A stretch of DNA of 64,000 nt. Source: Moniliella sp. 'wahieum'. Taxonomy: Eukaryota > Basidiomycota > Moniliellomycetes > Moniliellales > Moniliellaceae. The DNA is taken from the NCBI GenBank assembly GCA_003971905.1, contig RSEE01000088.1:234761-298760 (forward strand). The letters are read 5' to 3'. Shown in pieces: positions 45,091 to 56,426 of this stretch (within the stretch, counting starts at the first letter, position 1; every line of letters begins with the position of its first letter). Made by a program: the position numbers and the translations under genes. The notes beneath the pieces were generated by a model, which was given only the letters and a program-made list of their open reading frames with translations, had not been told where the DNA came from and made no database searches.

Positions 45091-47633
45091 ATGTTATCTC
45101 AGCTGCTTCTGCTCGCGCTTGCAGCGACTTCGCTCGTGAACGCGTATCCTCACCCTAACCCCGACCCTGTCCTTGGCTGGGCTTCGTCCGCTGCCCCTCT
45201 GCCCCGCGCTGTCAGCCAAACGGCGCTGGTACCTCAGACCAACGGCACCGGCCGCTGGGCCGACGCCATTGCCAAGGCTAAGCAAGCTGTAGCAAAGCTT
45301 ACGGAAGAGGAGAAGGTTTGGCTCGTGACCGGCTCCGGATGGGAGGCCGGGCCTTGCGTGGGAACGTCCCCGCAATTGACAAGATCGGCTTCAAGGGGCT
45401 GTGCCTCCAAGACAGTCCGCTCGGTGTGCGTTTTGCCGACTTGGTCACTGCTTCCCCAGCGGCATCACTACCGCCGCCACTTTTAGCGCCGACCTTACGC
45501 GCGCGCGCGGCCGCAGCATGGGGGAGGAGTTCCACTCCAAGGGTGCCAACGTGCAGTTGGGCCCGGGGATGAACATGCTGCGTGCCCCCGAGATGGGCCG
45601 AAGCTGGGAAATGTGTGGTGCGGATGCTTACCTCTGTGGGGAGGCTGCCTACCACACTATCCAGGGCGTTCAATCTACAGGAGTTCAGTCCTGCGCGAAG
45701 CACTATATTCTCAACGATCAAGAGCATAATCGTCTTAATGTTTCGTACGTTCTTTGTTTTGTCTCCCGTTTGTGGTCATACGCACATCGTGATGGATACT
45801 GACTTTTCATTATGCTGTAGTGCGGTTGCTGAGGAGCGTCCCTTGAGGGAGATTTACCTCCACCCCTTCCTACGCAGTGTCCAGGCTGACGTGTCTTCGG
45901 TCATGTGCAGTTACAACCAGGTCAACGGCACATATTCATGCGAAAATGACGAGACCTTGAACACGATCCTCAAACATGAGATTGGTTTCAATGGCTATGT
46001 GATGACCGACTGGGGTGCTCACCACTCTGGCGCCAAGTCTGCCAATGCCGGCCTCGACCTGTCCATGCCAGGTGAACTCGACTCGGCCCCCTACGGTTTC
46101 TATCCTGATGGGCTGTTTCCCAATCTCCCCGTCATCCCCGGACCAAATGGAGGCAACCTGAGTTCATTCTGGGGAGGCAATCTCACGATTGAGATCCAAA
46201 ATGGATCGGTGCCAATGGCGCGGTTGGATGACATGGCATCGCGGATCTTGACGCCGTGGTTCCTTTTGGGTCAGGACGATGATTACCCCGTTCCGAATTT
46301 CTCTTCGTTTGCGGCAGCCAATGCGACAATCCAAAAAGCGGTCAACGCCATGTCCCAGAACCACTCCCAGGTGGCCCGGGAGGTTGCTGCAGCAGGAACG
46401 GTACTGCTCAAGAACAAGGGTGGCCTGCCTCTCAACGGCCCAAGAAGTTGGCGCTGATCGGCTCCGACGCTGCGCCTGCTCATAACGGGCCCAACTACTT
46501 TGCTGATCGTGGTGGTATTGACGGTGTATTGGGCACTGGGTGGGGCAGTGGCACGGCCCCGTACGCGTATCTCGTTTCCCCTTACGAAGCTATTGCCCAG
46601 TACGTCTCTGTTCCCTCGCTTACGCCCCATGGTGACTAGCTTCCTTATATATAGCGATATACTGACTCTGTAATGCAGGCAAGTGTACCAAGACCGCACA
46701 GGCTTGGCCTGGACGTTTAACGACACCGACTATGTTCAGGCTCAGACAATCGCTGCACCGGCCCAGGCGGCGATCGTGTTCCTCTTCAGTGACTCTGGGG
46801 AGAACTATATCCAAGTGGCAGGCAACCAAGGCGATCGCAACAATCTGACGGCTTGGAACGATGGTGACAAGATGGTCCAGAATGTGGCTGCGGTGAACAA
46901 CAACACTATTGTTGTCATCCACTCCGGTGCCCAATTGGATGTTGAGGCCTGGATCGAGCACCCCAACGTGACGGCCGTTGTGTGGGCCGGTATGCCCGGG
47001 AGCGAGGCCGGGAACGCATTGGCCGATGTGTTGTATGGGCGGGTCAACCCCAGCGGCCGCCTGCCCTTCACCATTGCTAAGAAACGGGAGGACTACAGTG
47101 CCGATGTGGTGTACAAGACGAATGCAACGCATACGGAGATCAAGTACTGGGAGGGTCTGCACGTCGACTACCGCTGGTTTGACACGGAGGGCGCGCCTAC
47201 TCCCCGGTACTCGTTTGGCCATGGATTGTCGTACACCACGTTTGACTACGCCAACCCCAAGGGCGCCTTCCTCCCTGGCAAGCAGTTGTTCAACTCCTCC
47301 TCTTGCCCCGAAACATACCCGCCCGAGCTGTTTGAAGATGTGTTTTCGTTTAGCTTTACTGTGCACAACATTGGTACCCTGGATGGGTTTGAAGTGCCCC
47401 AAGCCTACCTTGCCTTCCCGCCCGAGAGCGGTGAACCGCCCAAGGTGCTGCGGAAGTTTGACCGCTTCGCCTTGGCCAAGGGCGAGACCAAGACTGTGAC
47501 CTGGACCCTCAACACGTACGACCTGTCTGTCTGGTGCCCCGAAGAGCACAAGTGGGTTGTTCCCAAGGGTACGACGAAGCTGCTGATTGGCGCAGGCTCT
47601 CGGGACATTCGTCTTTCCCTTCCCGTTGCTTAG
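45091..47633 (+). CDS. Secreted GH3 beta-glucosidase
   Basis: Hydrolyses terminal beta-D-glucosides such as cellobiose outside the cell. The ATG at 45091 opens a signal peptide (MLSQLLLLALAATSLVNA); an in-frame ATG at 45001 would add 30 residues. GH3 N-terminal domain: CLQDSPLGVRF, GVNVQLGPGMNMLRAPEMGRSWE-type text, KHYILNDQEHNR, then an intron at about 45746-45821, SSVMCSYNQVNG and the nucleophile Asp in GYVMTDWGAHHSG. The C-terminal sandwich has AAAGTVLLKNKGGLPL, DRNNLTAWNDGD, GMPGSEAGNALADVL and NPSGRLPFT. A fibronectin-III-like end follows (YSFGHGLSYTTF, FSFTVHNIGTLDG, VPQAYLAFP). A second intron (about 46600-46678) precedes QVYQDRTGLAWTF. Frameshifts near 45372, 45450 and 46441 are probable errors. 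Several N-glycosylation sequons are present. Confidence 0.93.
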
Positions 47634-48876
47634 TTCAGTTTTCTTTACGATTGGGGCACCTGCCATTGACCTCTGTCTCTTTCAAAATCACCTCTCCGTT
47701 CTTTTACCTGACGATATGCATGAGTCGTCAGCCCCAAAATATCCGCGCGTCTACGTTGGTGTCGCCTATATTTTGACTGAATATATATATTGTCCGTTCT
47801 TTGCATGACTTCTACACTGCAGGCTTATATACTAGTACATCATTGGTTGGCTACACAGTCAGACATATTTTAAGGCTAGAGAGCATCCCCCATTGTTCCT
47901 TTTCGTTCCTGCGGCAGTTTCTACTTAACTACAATTGGCTTTCCTCCATGCTCCCAATCAAGTGCGTCAAAAGCTCTCGCACAAGCACAGGGTCCAGAGA
48001 TCAGGAAAGGACGCGGACCATACCCGAAAGGCCTTGAGCACGAAGGAGACGATGGGTTTGTACCAGAGGCGTTCATGAACAAGATAATGATTTGAGCACT
48101 GGAAAAGAGTACAAAACTGACGAGTTTCATCATGTTGGAGAGATGGTTTACCGCGATCAGATCTATCTACTTATCACGCTCATTGTTATCCCTGCGCGCT
48201 GTATTCAGGTCGAAGCGAATGTATATGCTGGAGCCCCGGCAGAGAGTGTGACCTGTGCTTTTGCGGCGACTCCAACGGTATGTTTCCTAATTGGGTTTTT
48301 AGCATATGATCACAACTAAGCACAGCACACGCTGTATGGGTGAGCCGGTTAGCCGCACTAAGCTAACTAAAGGATATGAATACGTTACAGCTGGATAAGT
48401 CGATCGCGCATTGGTGATGGAATGATCATCAGGATATCATTCCACAAGGAGAACTGACAAAGCGTTTGAACACATATATGCGTTTTAGTCGCTGTGTATG
48501 TACAAACGTAAATCTGGTGTTTTCACTGCAGATGCTCTGTCGTATAGTGTGGTCGAGAGGGGTTACGCACGGGTTACGCACCGGCATGGCTTACCCAGCT
48601 GATGTGCAGATGACCCGACTTGTTTGCAGCCAGCCCACTGCGTACTCGTAAGCAGAGGAATCGGCAGAAGAGGCAGAGGCAATTTCTCCGAAACATCCCC
48701 ATGACTTACACTGCATGATGATCATGATCTGTATGACCTTTTTAGTTGCCCTCGGCCAATACGTGGATGCGACTATGCTTAATTAGCGCGCTCGGCAATA
48801 TTATGGCTCCACCAGCAGCTCACCTGTCATTTAACCAGAGCGCTAGGGTTGTTCGCCACTCGGCACAAAAACGCCA
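47634..48876. other. Spacer downstream of the GH3 gene
   Basis: AT-richer unique sequence of about 1.25 kb; no supported gene. A GCTAGGGTTGTT (48841-48852) carries the TAGGGTT heptamer about 100 bp upstream of the zinc-finger ORF. Confidence 0.5.
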
Positions 48877-48885
48877 AATATTTAA
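48877..48885 (+). promoter_or_regulatory. TATA-like box of the zinc-finger ORF
   Basis: AATATTTAA about 66 bp before the ATG at 48951. Confidence 0.4.
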
Positions 48886-48950
48886 GTGGAGTAGTTAACG
48901 CGTCGTTGCCACCACCTCCGCCCCTGCTATACACCCCACCTCTGCCATTG

Positions 48951-49665
48951 ATGCCCCCTCTTCCTCTGCCAAAGTGCTGTACGTTATGTCATATCCTTGT
49001 TCCCTGGCGGACACTGCGAAATAGCTGACAATGCAAAAGCCATCTGTTGGACGTCGGCCTGGGATGCGGATCACGGCAAGTGGGGCAAGCGCTGTCTGGT
49101 TTGCCCAAACGGTCGGTCCATCTTCTTTTCTACCAAGGTGGCGCGTCACGAAAGGTCACGCAAGCACCGGTACCACGCGGCTAGGTTCGGCCGTCTTTCT
49201 TCCTCCCCATCGTCTCTCTTTGTTCAGTGCGAGAACGCAGAGGTGTCGGACGACTCAATTGAATCGTCCGGGGCAGAGGTCTGGACCCCGCCACAGCAGA
49301 GTAATGTCAGCTCTCAAGACACCATATACACCCAGACCTCCACTGGGGATCATTCATGCTTGCCCACCATGGATCAATCCGGGACCGAGTTATTGACCAT
49401 CTCAACTTTGGCCCAGACGCTCTTCCCCGCCCAAGCACAGGGCTCGGGCACACCCACGTCACTTATCTCCACCATCAACAACACACTGCCCACACAACCG
49501 CCAATTCGCACTTGTCACGCACGAAATACGGATGGTTCGCTCGCGCAGGCGGAGCGACAACCTCACGTACCTCTGCCCGTCAGCCGCCTACCGACTCGGA
49601 CCCCCAAGCGGAAAAACACTTTCCGTGAGGCCCCATACCCCGCTACACACACCGACCCCGTTTGA
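48951..49665 (+). CDS. Putative C2H2-like zinc-finger protein
   Basis: Two exons, 48951-48978 and 49025-49665, spliced at T|GTACGT...AATAG|CT, read MPPLPLPKCSDNAKAICW and continue openly to 49665. One finger is visible: CLVCPNGRSIFFSTKVARHERSRKH, i.e. C-x2-C-x13-H-x5-H, close to the matrin/U1-type spacing. The remaining ~170 residues are Ser/Thr/Gln/Pro-rich and probably disordered, with a basic patch TRTPKRKNTF near the end. Such single-finger ORFs are often lineage-specific in basidiomycetes, or derive from transposases with N-terminal fingers; neither can be decided here. A TATA-like box and a TAGGGTT heptamer lie upstream. Confidence 0.5.
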
Positions 49666-49874
49666 ATACACAACAGCGTGCCCAAAGGGGAGGCAGGCTG
49701 CTCTTCTCTCCAGCAACACCTACCCCGAAGAACTACTTTAGCCGAACGCTCCGCTCTCCCCTGCGTTTGCGGCCTAGAATCGGAAGCAAGATGCAAAAGG
49801 AGGGAGAAGGGGAGGGGCGTACATAAAGGTGAATGATACTTGAGAAGAAATGATGGACATGCGGAGGGGATAGT

Positions 49875-50847
49875 TTAGGATGCGAATAGAACCAGCAACC
49901 CGGGAAGGACGACAAGAAGGGCCAAATCGTCTAGGAGTGTGCTGAGGAACGGGGTTTCCCACGGTGGCCTGACTTGGCCCAGGGCGAAGGCCCAGGGGAA
50001 GGACAGGGGGAAGGGGAATGCAATATTGGCCTTGCCGTTCTGGCGAGGCGAAGGGACGCGGTAGATGCCCACTGAATACAGCCCTACCTCGAGGACTACA
50101 AAGAGAGAAAAAATGGCTGCTTCCTTGTCAGTCTTTGCTTTTTCCTCTGTAGTGGTTCGATCAGAGGTAACGTACAACCGGTGCGAGGGGCATACCGCTC
50201 CCCCATTGTAGTTCGGAACGGTGGGTAGCAAGTGTGCCCCACTGGGTATCATAGGGTAACAGGGCGAGGCAGATAAATGAGACGACAAGTAGGGTATGCG
50301 CTGCACCAAGCCAAGGTTGCATCCATGGGGCAGGGTAGGAAAGGCCAGTAGGAAGCCGCATCTGCTCAAGGGGAAAGGGAAAGCCTCCTGGGACAGGAGG
50401 CAGGTCAGGCTCATCTCCCATTTGGCTTTCCCCCGCCTCTTGGACAATCGCTTCTACATTGACATCTCCCCCGTGTCCTGGAGGTGAGCGAGTGGGTGAA
50501 TGGGCGGGCGAAGCGACTTCTTCCAGCGGGAAAACCGTCTCGGTGATGGGAGGGGGGAAACTCATTTCCAGGGGCGACGGAATGCCCGGCTCGGGGGTCG
50601 AAGCGGACGTGCGCAACGAGGCGAGCGAACCAAAACTCACCTGGGACGGCGTGCGCTGCCTTGGCCGGAATCCCACATTCGGCATGGGGGCAGTGAGGGA
50701 GCGAGTGAGGTCCGAGGCGGCATGTCGCACGCTGGGCTTGGGGGGCTCGCTGGGCGGCGTTCGCCCTGCTGCGTGGGAAAGACGAGCGAGGCGGTCGCCC
50801 CCGCGAGCAAGAATACGTGCTTTGCGTGCTGCGTGCCGGTCGGCCAT
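49875..50847 (-). CDS. GET complex membrane subunit (Get2/CAML-like)
   Basis: Probable ER receptor subunit for insertion of tail-anchored proteins, recruiting the Get3 ATPase by its N-terminus. It starts MADRHAARKARILARGGDRLARLSHAAGR (ATG 50847), matching the basic, Arg-rich Get3-binding helix motif of Get2/CAML (R-x-x-R-I-L/M-A-x-G-x-D-R-L-A-K/R-I/L-x-x-x-A-G). A long Ser/Pro-rich cytosolic linker follows. Then come three membrane segments: LGAAHTLLVVSFICLALL, AIFSLFVVLEVGLYSVGIY and LLDDLALLVVLPGLLVLFAS at the extreme C-terminus. An intron begins GTACGTTACC (about 50173) and ends just before AAIFSLF or AIFSLF. Low overall conservation is normal for Get2; the call rests on N-terminal motif plus three-helix topology. 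Confidence 0.75.
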
Positions 50848-51217
50848 GGGCGGTGGGAAGCAGCCGTCGCTTTCGCAGTCCCGGCGGCCAGGAGAGGGGG
50901 GTGAAGGGGTGTTGGTGACAAAGTGGGAATGTCAAGTTTTTGGGCTTATGAGTGGAAACGATTCATCAGTGGACACCCCTGCGCGGCCCCACGCGCGCAC
51001 ACAAGTTTCATTTCTGTCCCCCGCACCGCTACTCGCTACGAGGGTTATTTTTGATCGGGTCGATCGATGGCGATGATGCAGATGGTGATGGCAGGGAATG
51101 AAGATGCGTCAAAGGCAGGATACAGGATGGGGTGCAGAGACAGGCGTGCCTAGCTGAGCGTGTAGACAAAGTCGTTGCCAAGGACACACCGTCTCAGTCA
51201 CTTTGCGGTCGAAACGT
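50848..51217. other. Short spacer
   Basis: About 370 bp between two minus-strand genes; the part next to 50847 should hold the Get2-like promoter. GATCGGGTCGATCGATGGCGATGATG words near 51053-51080; nothing else. Confidence 0.4.
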
Positions 51218-52115
51218 TCAGAGACTTTCGTAGAGAGAAATCGTATATACGCTGAGCGCCAGGCCCAGCGTCTCTTCGTCATCACAGTCTGAGATAGAGG
51301 GGATAACTAGAATGGCGAACAACACATCAAAAGCAAACGTAGGTCCAAAAGGGCGCATGAGAAAAGTTGAAGACAACATGTGGGTGGTGAGCCGAGCGAC
51401 CATGAAAGAGGAGTTTAGAGCATATCCATCTGCCCCATAAGGAACCGTTCTCCCCTGGGGCTCGGACGAGGAAATCGCATGCCTGTTGTACGAGCACGCG
51501 GGCGGCCCCGCGCCCTTGGTTTCGCAGTCGGTTCGACTTGGGACTGGAGCGCAGATTCGGAAGGGGAGGCTTGGATCGACAATGCCGATCGAGTGGGGGC
51601 AGGCTCGTCTCGAGGAATCCACGCCGGTTCAGAGACAGTCGAGGCGGGCGGCAGCGGTGATTGCATGGGCTCCGATGAGGGTACACATTCGGGATATGAG
51701 GGTGGCTTCGTTCGCTGGTCGAACCAGCTGGAGCTCAAGGTAGAGCGTCGGGGATAGGCGTGGCGCAGCTGCGGTAGAGGGGCTGGGTAAAATGGGGCAG
51801 GGCGGTGGAGGAGGAGAGGAGAGGGGAGGCCTTCTTGCTGTTGCCCGGGCGGCGGGGACAGGGAGGGGAGGCTCGACAGCGCGGGTCCGAGGGCGGGGCG
51901 TTCGTCGGCCTTGGGCTCGAAGGCGCTCACCGCGCAGGCTCCCGCAAAGAGAGAGAGCGACGAGAGCGAGGCGCGCCGGTGGCCCCAGGCGGAAGGCAGA
52001 GGGCCCACGGCGGGCCCGAGCGGGGGCGAGAGCGGGGAGAGCGGGAGAGCGGGGAGGCGATGCTCTCTGTGGCGAGGCTGGGGCGGGGGCGGGGGATGTC
52101 TTTGGGGCTGGACAT
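51218..52115 (-). CDS. Hypothetical Pro/Ser-rich protein
   Basis: Unrecognised. One plausible start is the ATG at 52115 (MSSPKDIPRPRPSLATESIASPLSRSPRSRPRSG, a string of SP/RP motifs); the frame then continues, after an intron or shift near 51930, into AFEPKADERPALGPALSSLP, PAPFYPAPLPQLRHAYP, STLSSSWFDQRTKPPSYPE, EPAWIPRDEPAPTRSAL and AKPRARGRPRAR (AT-hook-like GRPRA). One frame stops at about 51415. Another carries LTTHMLSSTFLMRPFGPTFAFDVLFAILVIPS and ends at 51218, which would add a hydrophobic segment. Boundaries and even the number of exons are uncertain. Confidence 0.4.
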
Positions 52116-52740
52116 GGTCTGCAGCAGCCACGGCTCCGGATCCAGAAAGAAGTACTCGTCTTAGCCGTCGCCGCTTCTTGTACTCTTTCAAGAGCAGACG
52201 CGCCCAGCTGAGGCGCCTTTGGGCCAGCCCTGCGTTGGCCCGGAGATAGCAGGGGCAGCAGGGGGGCAGTGCGACTACCCCCGCACTATCCATCGATCAC
52301 CCTCATCAGCACGCAGGTGCGCAGTGTGGCCCAGCATCACACATCTCGCATTGCATCACACCTTACCTCGGCCCATCTGCACCACACCAGCAGGCGATAT
52401 GATGGGATGGCCCAACATCTGAGGGTCTGCGAGGAGAGCTATGTGGTCATCTGATGCTGCTCTGTCTGCCCGCCGTGCCTTGCCAAGCACGCAACGCAGC
52501 GTCCGATAGTCTCCGATGGCACTTATCCTCTCTTCGCCAGATTCGAGTCCGGCAAGCGCCTTGTCCAAGCGGGGACAGGACAGAGGGAGGAAGGCAGCAG
52601 AGGAGCATGGCAGCGCGCTTGAATTTTTGACAGGCGCCACCAAATGAAAGAGCACAAATGGTATCCCATTCTTAGTTACCAGGGTGCTCCTCGTATATGA
52701 CCCGGGAAGCTACGCGCACGCACCCACCACTGCTGTAACA
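52116..52740. other. Spacer
   Basis: Sequence between the Pro-rich ORF and the Rtr1/RPAP2 gene. A minus frame running from 52293 towards 52116 (KEYKKRRRLRRVL) may be upstream exon sequence of the Pro-rich gene. No other feature. Confidence 0.35.
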
Positions 52741-54179
52741 CTAGCTTCGCCGCTGCGCCCACTCTTCCCGGATCTTGCCTAGGTCGGCCTGGGGGTCGAA
52801 CCGGCCCGAGGACGTCTCCTCCTCACGCAGCTGGAGCGCCGAGTCAAACAGCGCTGCCAAACCTGGTTCTAGCGGCATGGGCAGCACCGTCTCCTGCTCC
52901 TCTTTGGGTGCAGAGCGGGCAGCGCCTTGGGCCTGGGCTGCGATACGGGATTGCAATGGGACTGTGCTTTGCAGGTCGCGCCGCAGCCCACTGAACCCCA
53001 ACAGGTCGTCCAGCCCCGGGGAGGGGCGGGAGTGGATCAGCCGCGGGCCAGGGGCGGCGCTGGCAGTGACAGCACGCATCGAAGACGCACGGAAGCCGGC
53101 CTCGGGATCGGTGGGAATGTCTTGCTCCCTCCCGGGTTGGCGGACAGCTGGCGCCGGTGGCGGTGGCAGCGGCGCAGGTTCCGATAAGGGCGTACGTTCT
53201 TGAATCTTCAACCCCTCTACCAGTGAGACGGTGTCGGACGCATTCTCTTTCGTCACGAGATCTCGGGGGGTGCGGGCTCGGGGCAGTGTACATGGCCCGC
53301 GTCACTTTTTCCTGGGGCTCCTTTCTGATGGGTTGGGCTGATGGAGCTGGAGCCCGGGGAAATGCAGAAACGAACGGGGGCGGATTGGGACCATCCAAAC
53401 GCGCTGTCACCTCTGGATGAGCTTCGTCCATCAACTCCACCTTGTCCCATTCCGAATGGTCCCAGACCGTTCAAAACGCCCAGGCTGCGCCCCGTCTCGA
53501 GCCGATTGAAGTAAAGGATCTCTCAACTCGTCCGAGAGTACCCATCTCCTTACCCACTCGGAGCGCGCCCAGCACCCTTCGGAGCAAAATGCATTCTTAC
53601 CACCTGGGTCGTCGGCGGTATTGCGCACGACCCCGCCTCGCCCAAGACGGAAAGGAGCCTCATGGGTGGCCACCTTGCCGTTTTGGAAGTTCGGGGCTGG
53701 GCGCAGCGACTTTTCTCGCAACCGTGGAGAGCGGGAACAAAGAGGGTACCCACACACGTCGGTGAGGTGGCGTTCATGGTGATTTGGGTCCAGGCGGCGG
53801 GACCGAGGATGGTGAGGGCTTGTTTGAGTGCAGGCACAGTGACGCAGCGGTTCAAAATCAGTGCCTCCTGCGCCGCGAGCACTTGTCGCCGTCGTTGCTG
53901 GTGGAGGAGGATGCTGGACGCGAGCTCTTTGGCGTCGGCGGGAGGCGCGGAGGCGGCGGCGGGGTCGGAGGAGGAGGCAGAGGAGGGTTCCGCCACTGGC
54001 ACGGAAGGGGTTGCTGCCGAGGGGGCGGAGCGGCGGGCGAGCATGTCCTTGACAGTCATGCGGGTGGGCGCGGCGGGTGCTTCGGCGAGCAGCTCGGCGG
54101 GCGAGATCTGGACGCGGAGCGATGCAGGCGCGCCGGGGATCCGCGCGGCGTCCGTCTTGCCTCCGCGATGAAGCGACAT
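52741..54179 (-). CDS. Rtr1/RPAP2-family RNA polymerase II CTD phosphatase
   Basis: Relatives dephosphorylate Ser5 (or Tyr1) of the Pol II C-terminal repeats and help import and assemble the polymerase. ATG at 54179 (MSLHRGGKTDAARIPG). A Ser/Ala/Pro-rich lead is followed by the family helix LASSILLHQQRRRQVLAAQEALI. The zinc motif is split by a 1-nt error near 53770: ERHLTDVCGYPLCS, then NAFCSEGCW, i.e. C-x4-C ... C-x3-C. SEWVRRWVLSDELRDPLLQ follows, equivalent to the conserved S-x-x-F/W-x-x-x-Q/L-x-x-E/D-P/L region. The C-terminal third (VSLVEGLKIQERTPLSEP, RDLQSTVPLQSRI, FDPQADLGKIREEWAQRRS) is in another frame after a shift near 53260 and ends at 52741. The CGYPLC signature makes the family call firm. 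Confidence 0.8.
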
Positions 54180-54496
54180 GGTGGGTGGCAGTCATCGCTC
54201 CCAATCCACCATCCACGCGGCGTGTTGGCGCGCGGTAATTAAATCCAAAATGTTTCGCCCAGCAGTTCCGCCCTCTTCCTGTCCCGACTGGCGGTGCCCA
54301 ACTTTCAAACGTCAAATTGCAACCGACTGGCACTGAACAATATGCATGAGTGGCGCAGTGAGGAAGTCTCGATCAGCGCCATCCTTTGTTGCGACCTATA
54401 TTTGTCTGTAATCAATCCATCAAGCGCAAGCACAGCAAGGCCATACGACAGCCCGCCAAGAGGGTTGGCACAACAAACGTAGATTGCGGCGGACGG
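54180..54496. other. Short spacer
   Basis: About 317 bp between the start of the RPAP2 gene and the end of the Ugo1-like gene. It should contain the RPAP2 promoter; no clear element seen. Confidence 0.4.
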
Positions 54497-56332
54497 CTAC
54501 ATCTCCGTCCACACATCTCCTGAGTCTGTCTCCCCCACCAGCAAGGCAATCGCCGCCTCTGCCAGCAGCGAGACAAACGCAATGGAGAAGCCGCGGTAGA
54601 GCAACGGCAATCCCGGCCAGACCGACTCTTTTTGCGGGCTTGTCTCCTGGTCCGTCTCCTCCACCAGGATCTTGTAGAGCCCATCCAGCACCCCTCCATA
54701 AGGCAGCGGGCGGGTTTCGACGCACGTGCGCAAACCCTTGATGCGAATGTGGAGGCCCAGTCCTACCTGCGCCGGACAGCGAGCTGGCAATGCTTTGTCC
54801 AGCACACTGGGAGATGGGCTATCGGAACCCTGCCCCCGTGCAGAGACACGTTTGGCATGATGCGCCAGATCGTACACCGGCCGCACCTGCAACCTCCTCC
54901 GCACTGTTTCGATAGGAAGGGTGAGCAGGAGGGAGGCAGTTTGGCACGCGAGCGTCAGCAGCACCTCCACCCCGCCTCCTACGTCGGGCGGAAGCAAGGC
55001 ATCTACCACCAGGGTGTGGCGAGAATTAAGGCAGGACGGAGCGTGCAGTCCAGCAGCGCCGGGATCAACGTCCGTGGGGACAACCACAACTTCATCCACC
55101 CGCCTTCTTCGTTAGCCATGGTGCGTAGGTTGCCCACCCCGGTGCCGTAGGAGCCACCGTACTTTTGATGGGGCGGGACCGTGGTCTGGGCAATGGCACG
55201 TGTTCGTAAGGTTGAGATGGGTGCCATGGCCAGGCCTGTGATGGCATGCGCTGCGACCGAGGCGAGCCAGGCCTGCCAAGGGCCCAGCGCAAGAATGTAC
55301 TCGGCGGGTGCATCCTCTCCCAGCGCCAGATCGCGAATGGCCAGAACCGAGACCATGCTTGGTGCGGCAGCTGCGGCGAAAAGCGTCAGACCTTGTTCCA
55401 ATACCGGGACCAGGACCTTGTCCGCTTCGTCAATGAGAAAGGTGAGTGTCAACCCTTTGAACAGACCCTTCCACCCTTTCCGACTTTTGACCACGGCTTT
55501 GTCCATAGCCCAGAGCCCCCCTCGAAACAGGATTGGTATGGCAACATTGTCAGCACCCACACTGGCGTCTCCTTCTCCTTCTTCTTTGTCGGCGTCTTCC
55601 TGTAGATGAGTGACATCTCGCACAACATAGCCCGCCTCGTCCACCTCTCTCCGTTTGAGCTTGGCGAGGTCGGTCGACTTGCCATGGTGGCTCAACAGGT
55701 CATGGAAGTAGGTGGCCGCTTCATCTTCGTCCAGGAGCTGGGCCAGAGAAATGGTCAGCACTGCGATCCCCACCTAAACTCTTGTCAGAAGAAGGCGGCG
55801 TTAGGATGTGCTTACCTCGTCGTCTGCAGCACCAAATTCGCGCCCGCCGCGCTGGGTGCCCGGCTCTTCGTCAGCGTCAAAGTCGGGGGCGGGGTGGGGG
55901 CGGGGAATGTGTTCCGCTCATCAGGCTCCTGTTCTTCGTCCACTTTTCCCTCCTCTTGGGCTTGCTGGATGCGGGGAGGAAGGGAGCGCCGATACTGTAC
56001 TCGACGGCCTGGCCTTGCTCAAAGCCGGCCTTGGCAAACGCATGCCAGATGCTGGGACGCGGGCACCACTGCACCTGGAGGAGGATGCGGGCCACCTCGA
56101 GGGGCTGTCCCAGCGCGGTGGAGGCGTACTCGAACGCCAGGCCTTGGGCGAGGCCCAACGTGGCGCTGCCGAGCGAGTCGTCGGCCATGGCCTGCGTGTG
56201 GATGGGGGGCTGCAAGCGCGGTCGGTGCGCCCCAGAAACCGAAAGGCTGCGTCCTGGCGGCAAGGCTCGGGGCCTCAATGTTGCAAACGGGCAGGTGGCC
56301 GGCACGTGACCGTCTTCGGCCTGGCTGCGCAT
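54497..56332 (-). CDS. Ugo1/SLC25A46-like mitochondrial outer-membrane carrier protein
   Basis: Degenerate mitochondrial-carrier protein. Ugo1/SLC25A46 relatives sit in the outer membrane and link fusion GTPases and lipid transfer. ATG at 56332 (MRSQAEDGHVP). The first carrier-like repeat keeps ALGQPLEVARILLQVQ (P-x-D/E-x-x-R). An acidic linker rich in Pro/Thr follows, then ISLAQLLDEDEA, FRGGLWAMDKAVVKSRKGWKGLFKGLTLTFLIDEA and AHAITGLAMAPISTLRTRAIAQ. The last repeat keeps LLTLPIETVRRRLQVRP, a second P-I-E-T-V-R-R-R signature, and YRGFSIAFVSLLAEAAIALL. An unspliced intron or shift lies near 55030-55100 and another near 55780-55870. The unusual length, incomplete repeats and retained GLFKG motifs fit Ugo1 better than a metabolite carrier. 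Confidence 0.72.
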
Positions 56333-56426
56333 GGTTAAAGGTTGACGTCAGTCACGTGGAGGGTGGGGCTCTAACCGGCGGCCATAACCGGTACCGGTAA
56401 CCGGCAATAAGCTGCTTGAAGCTTGA

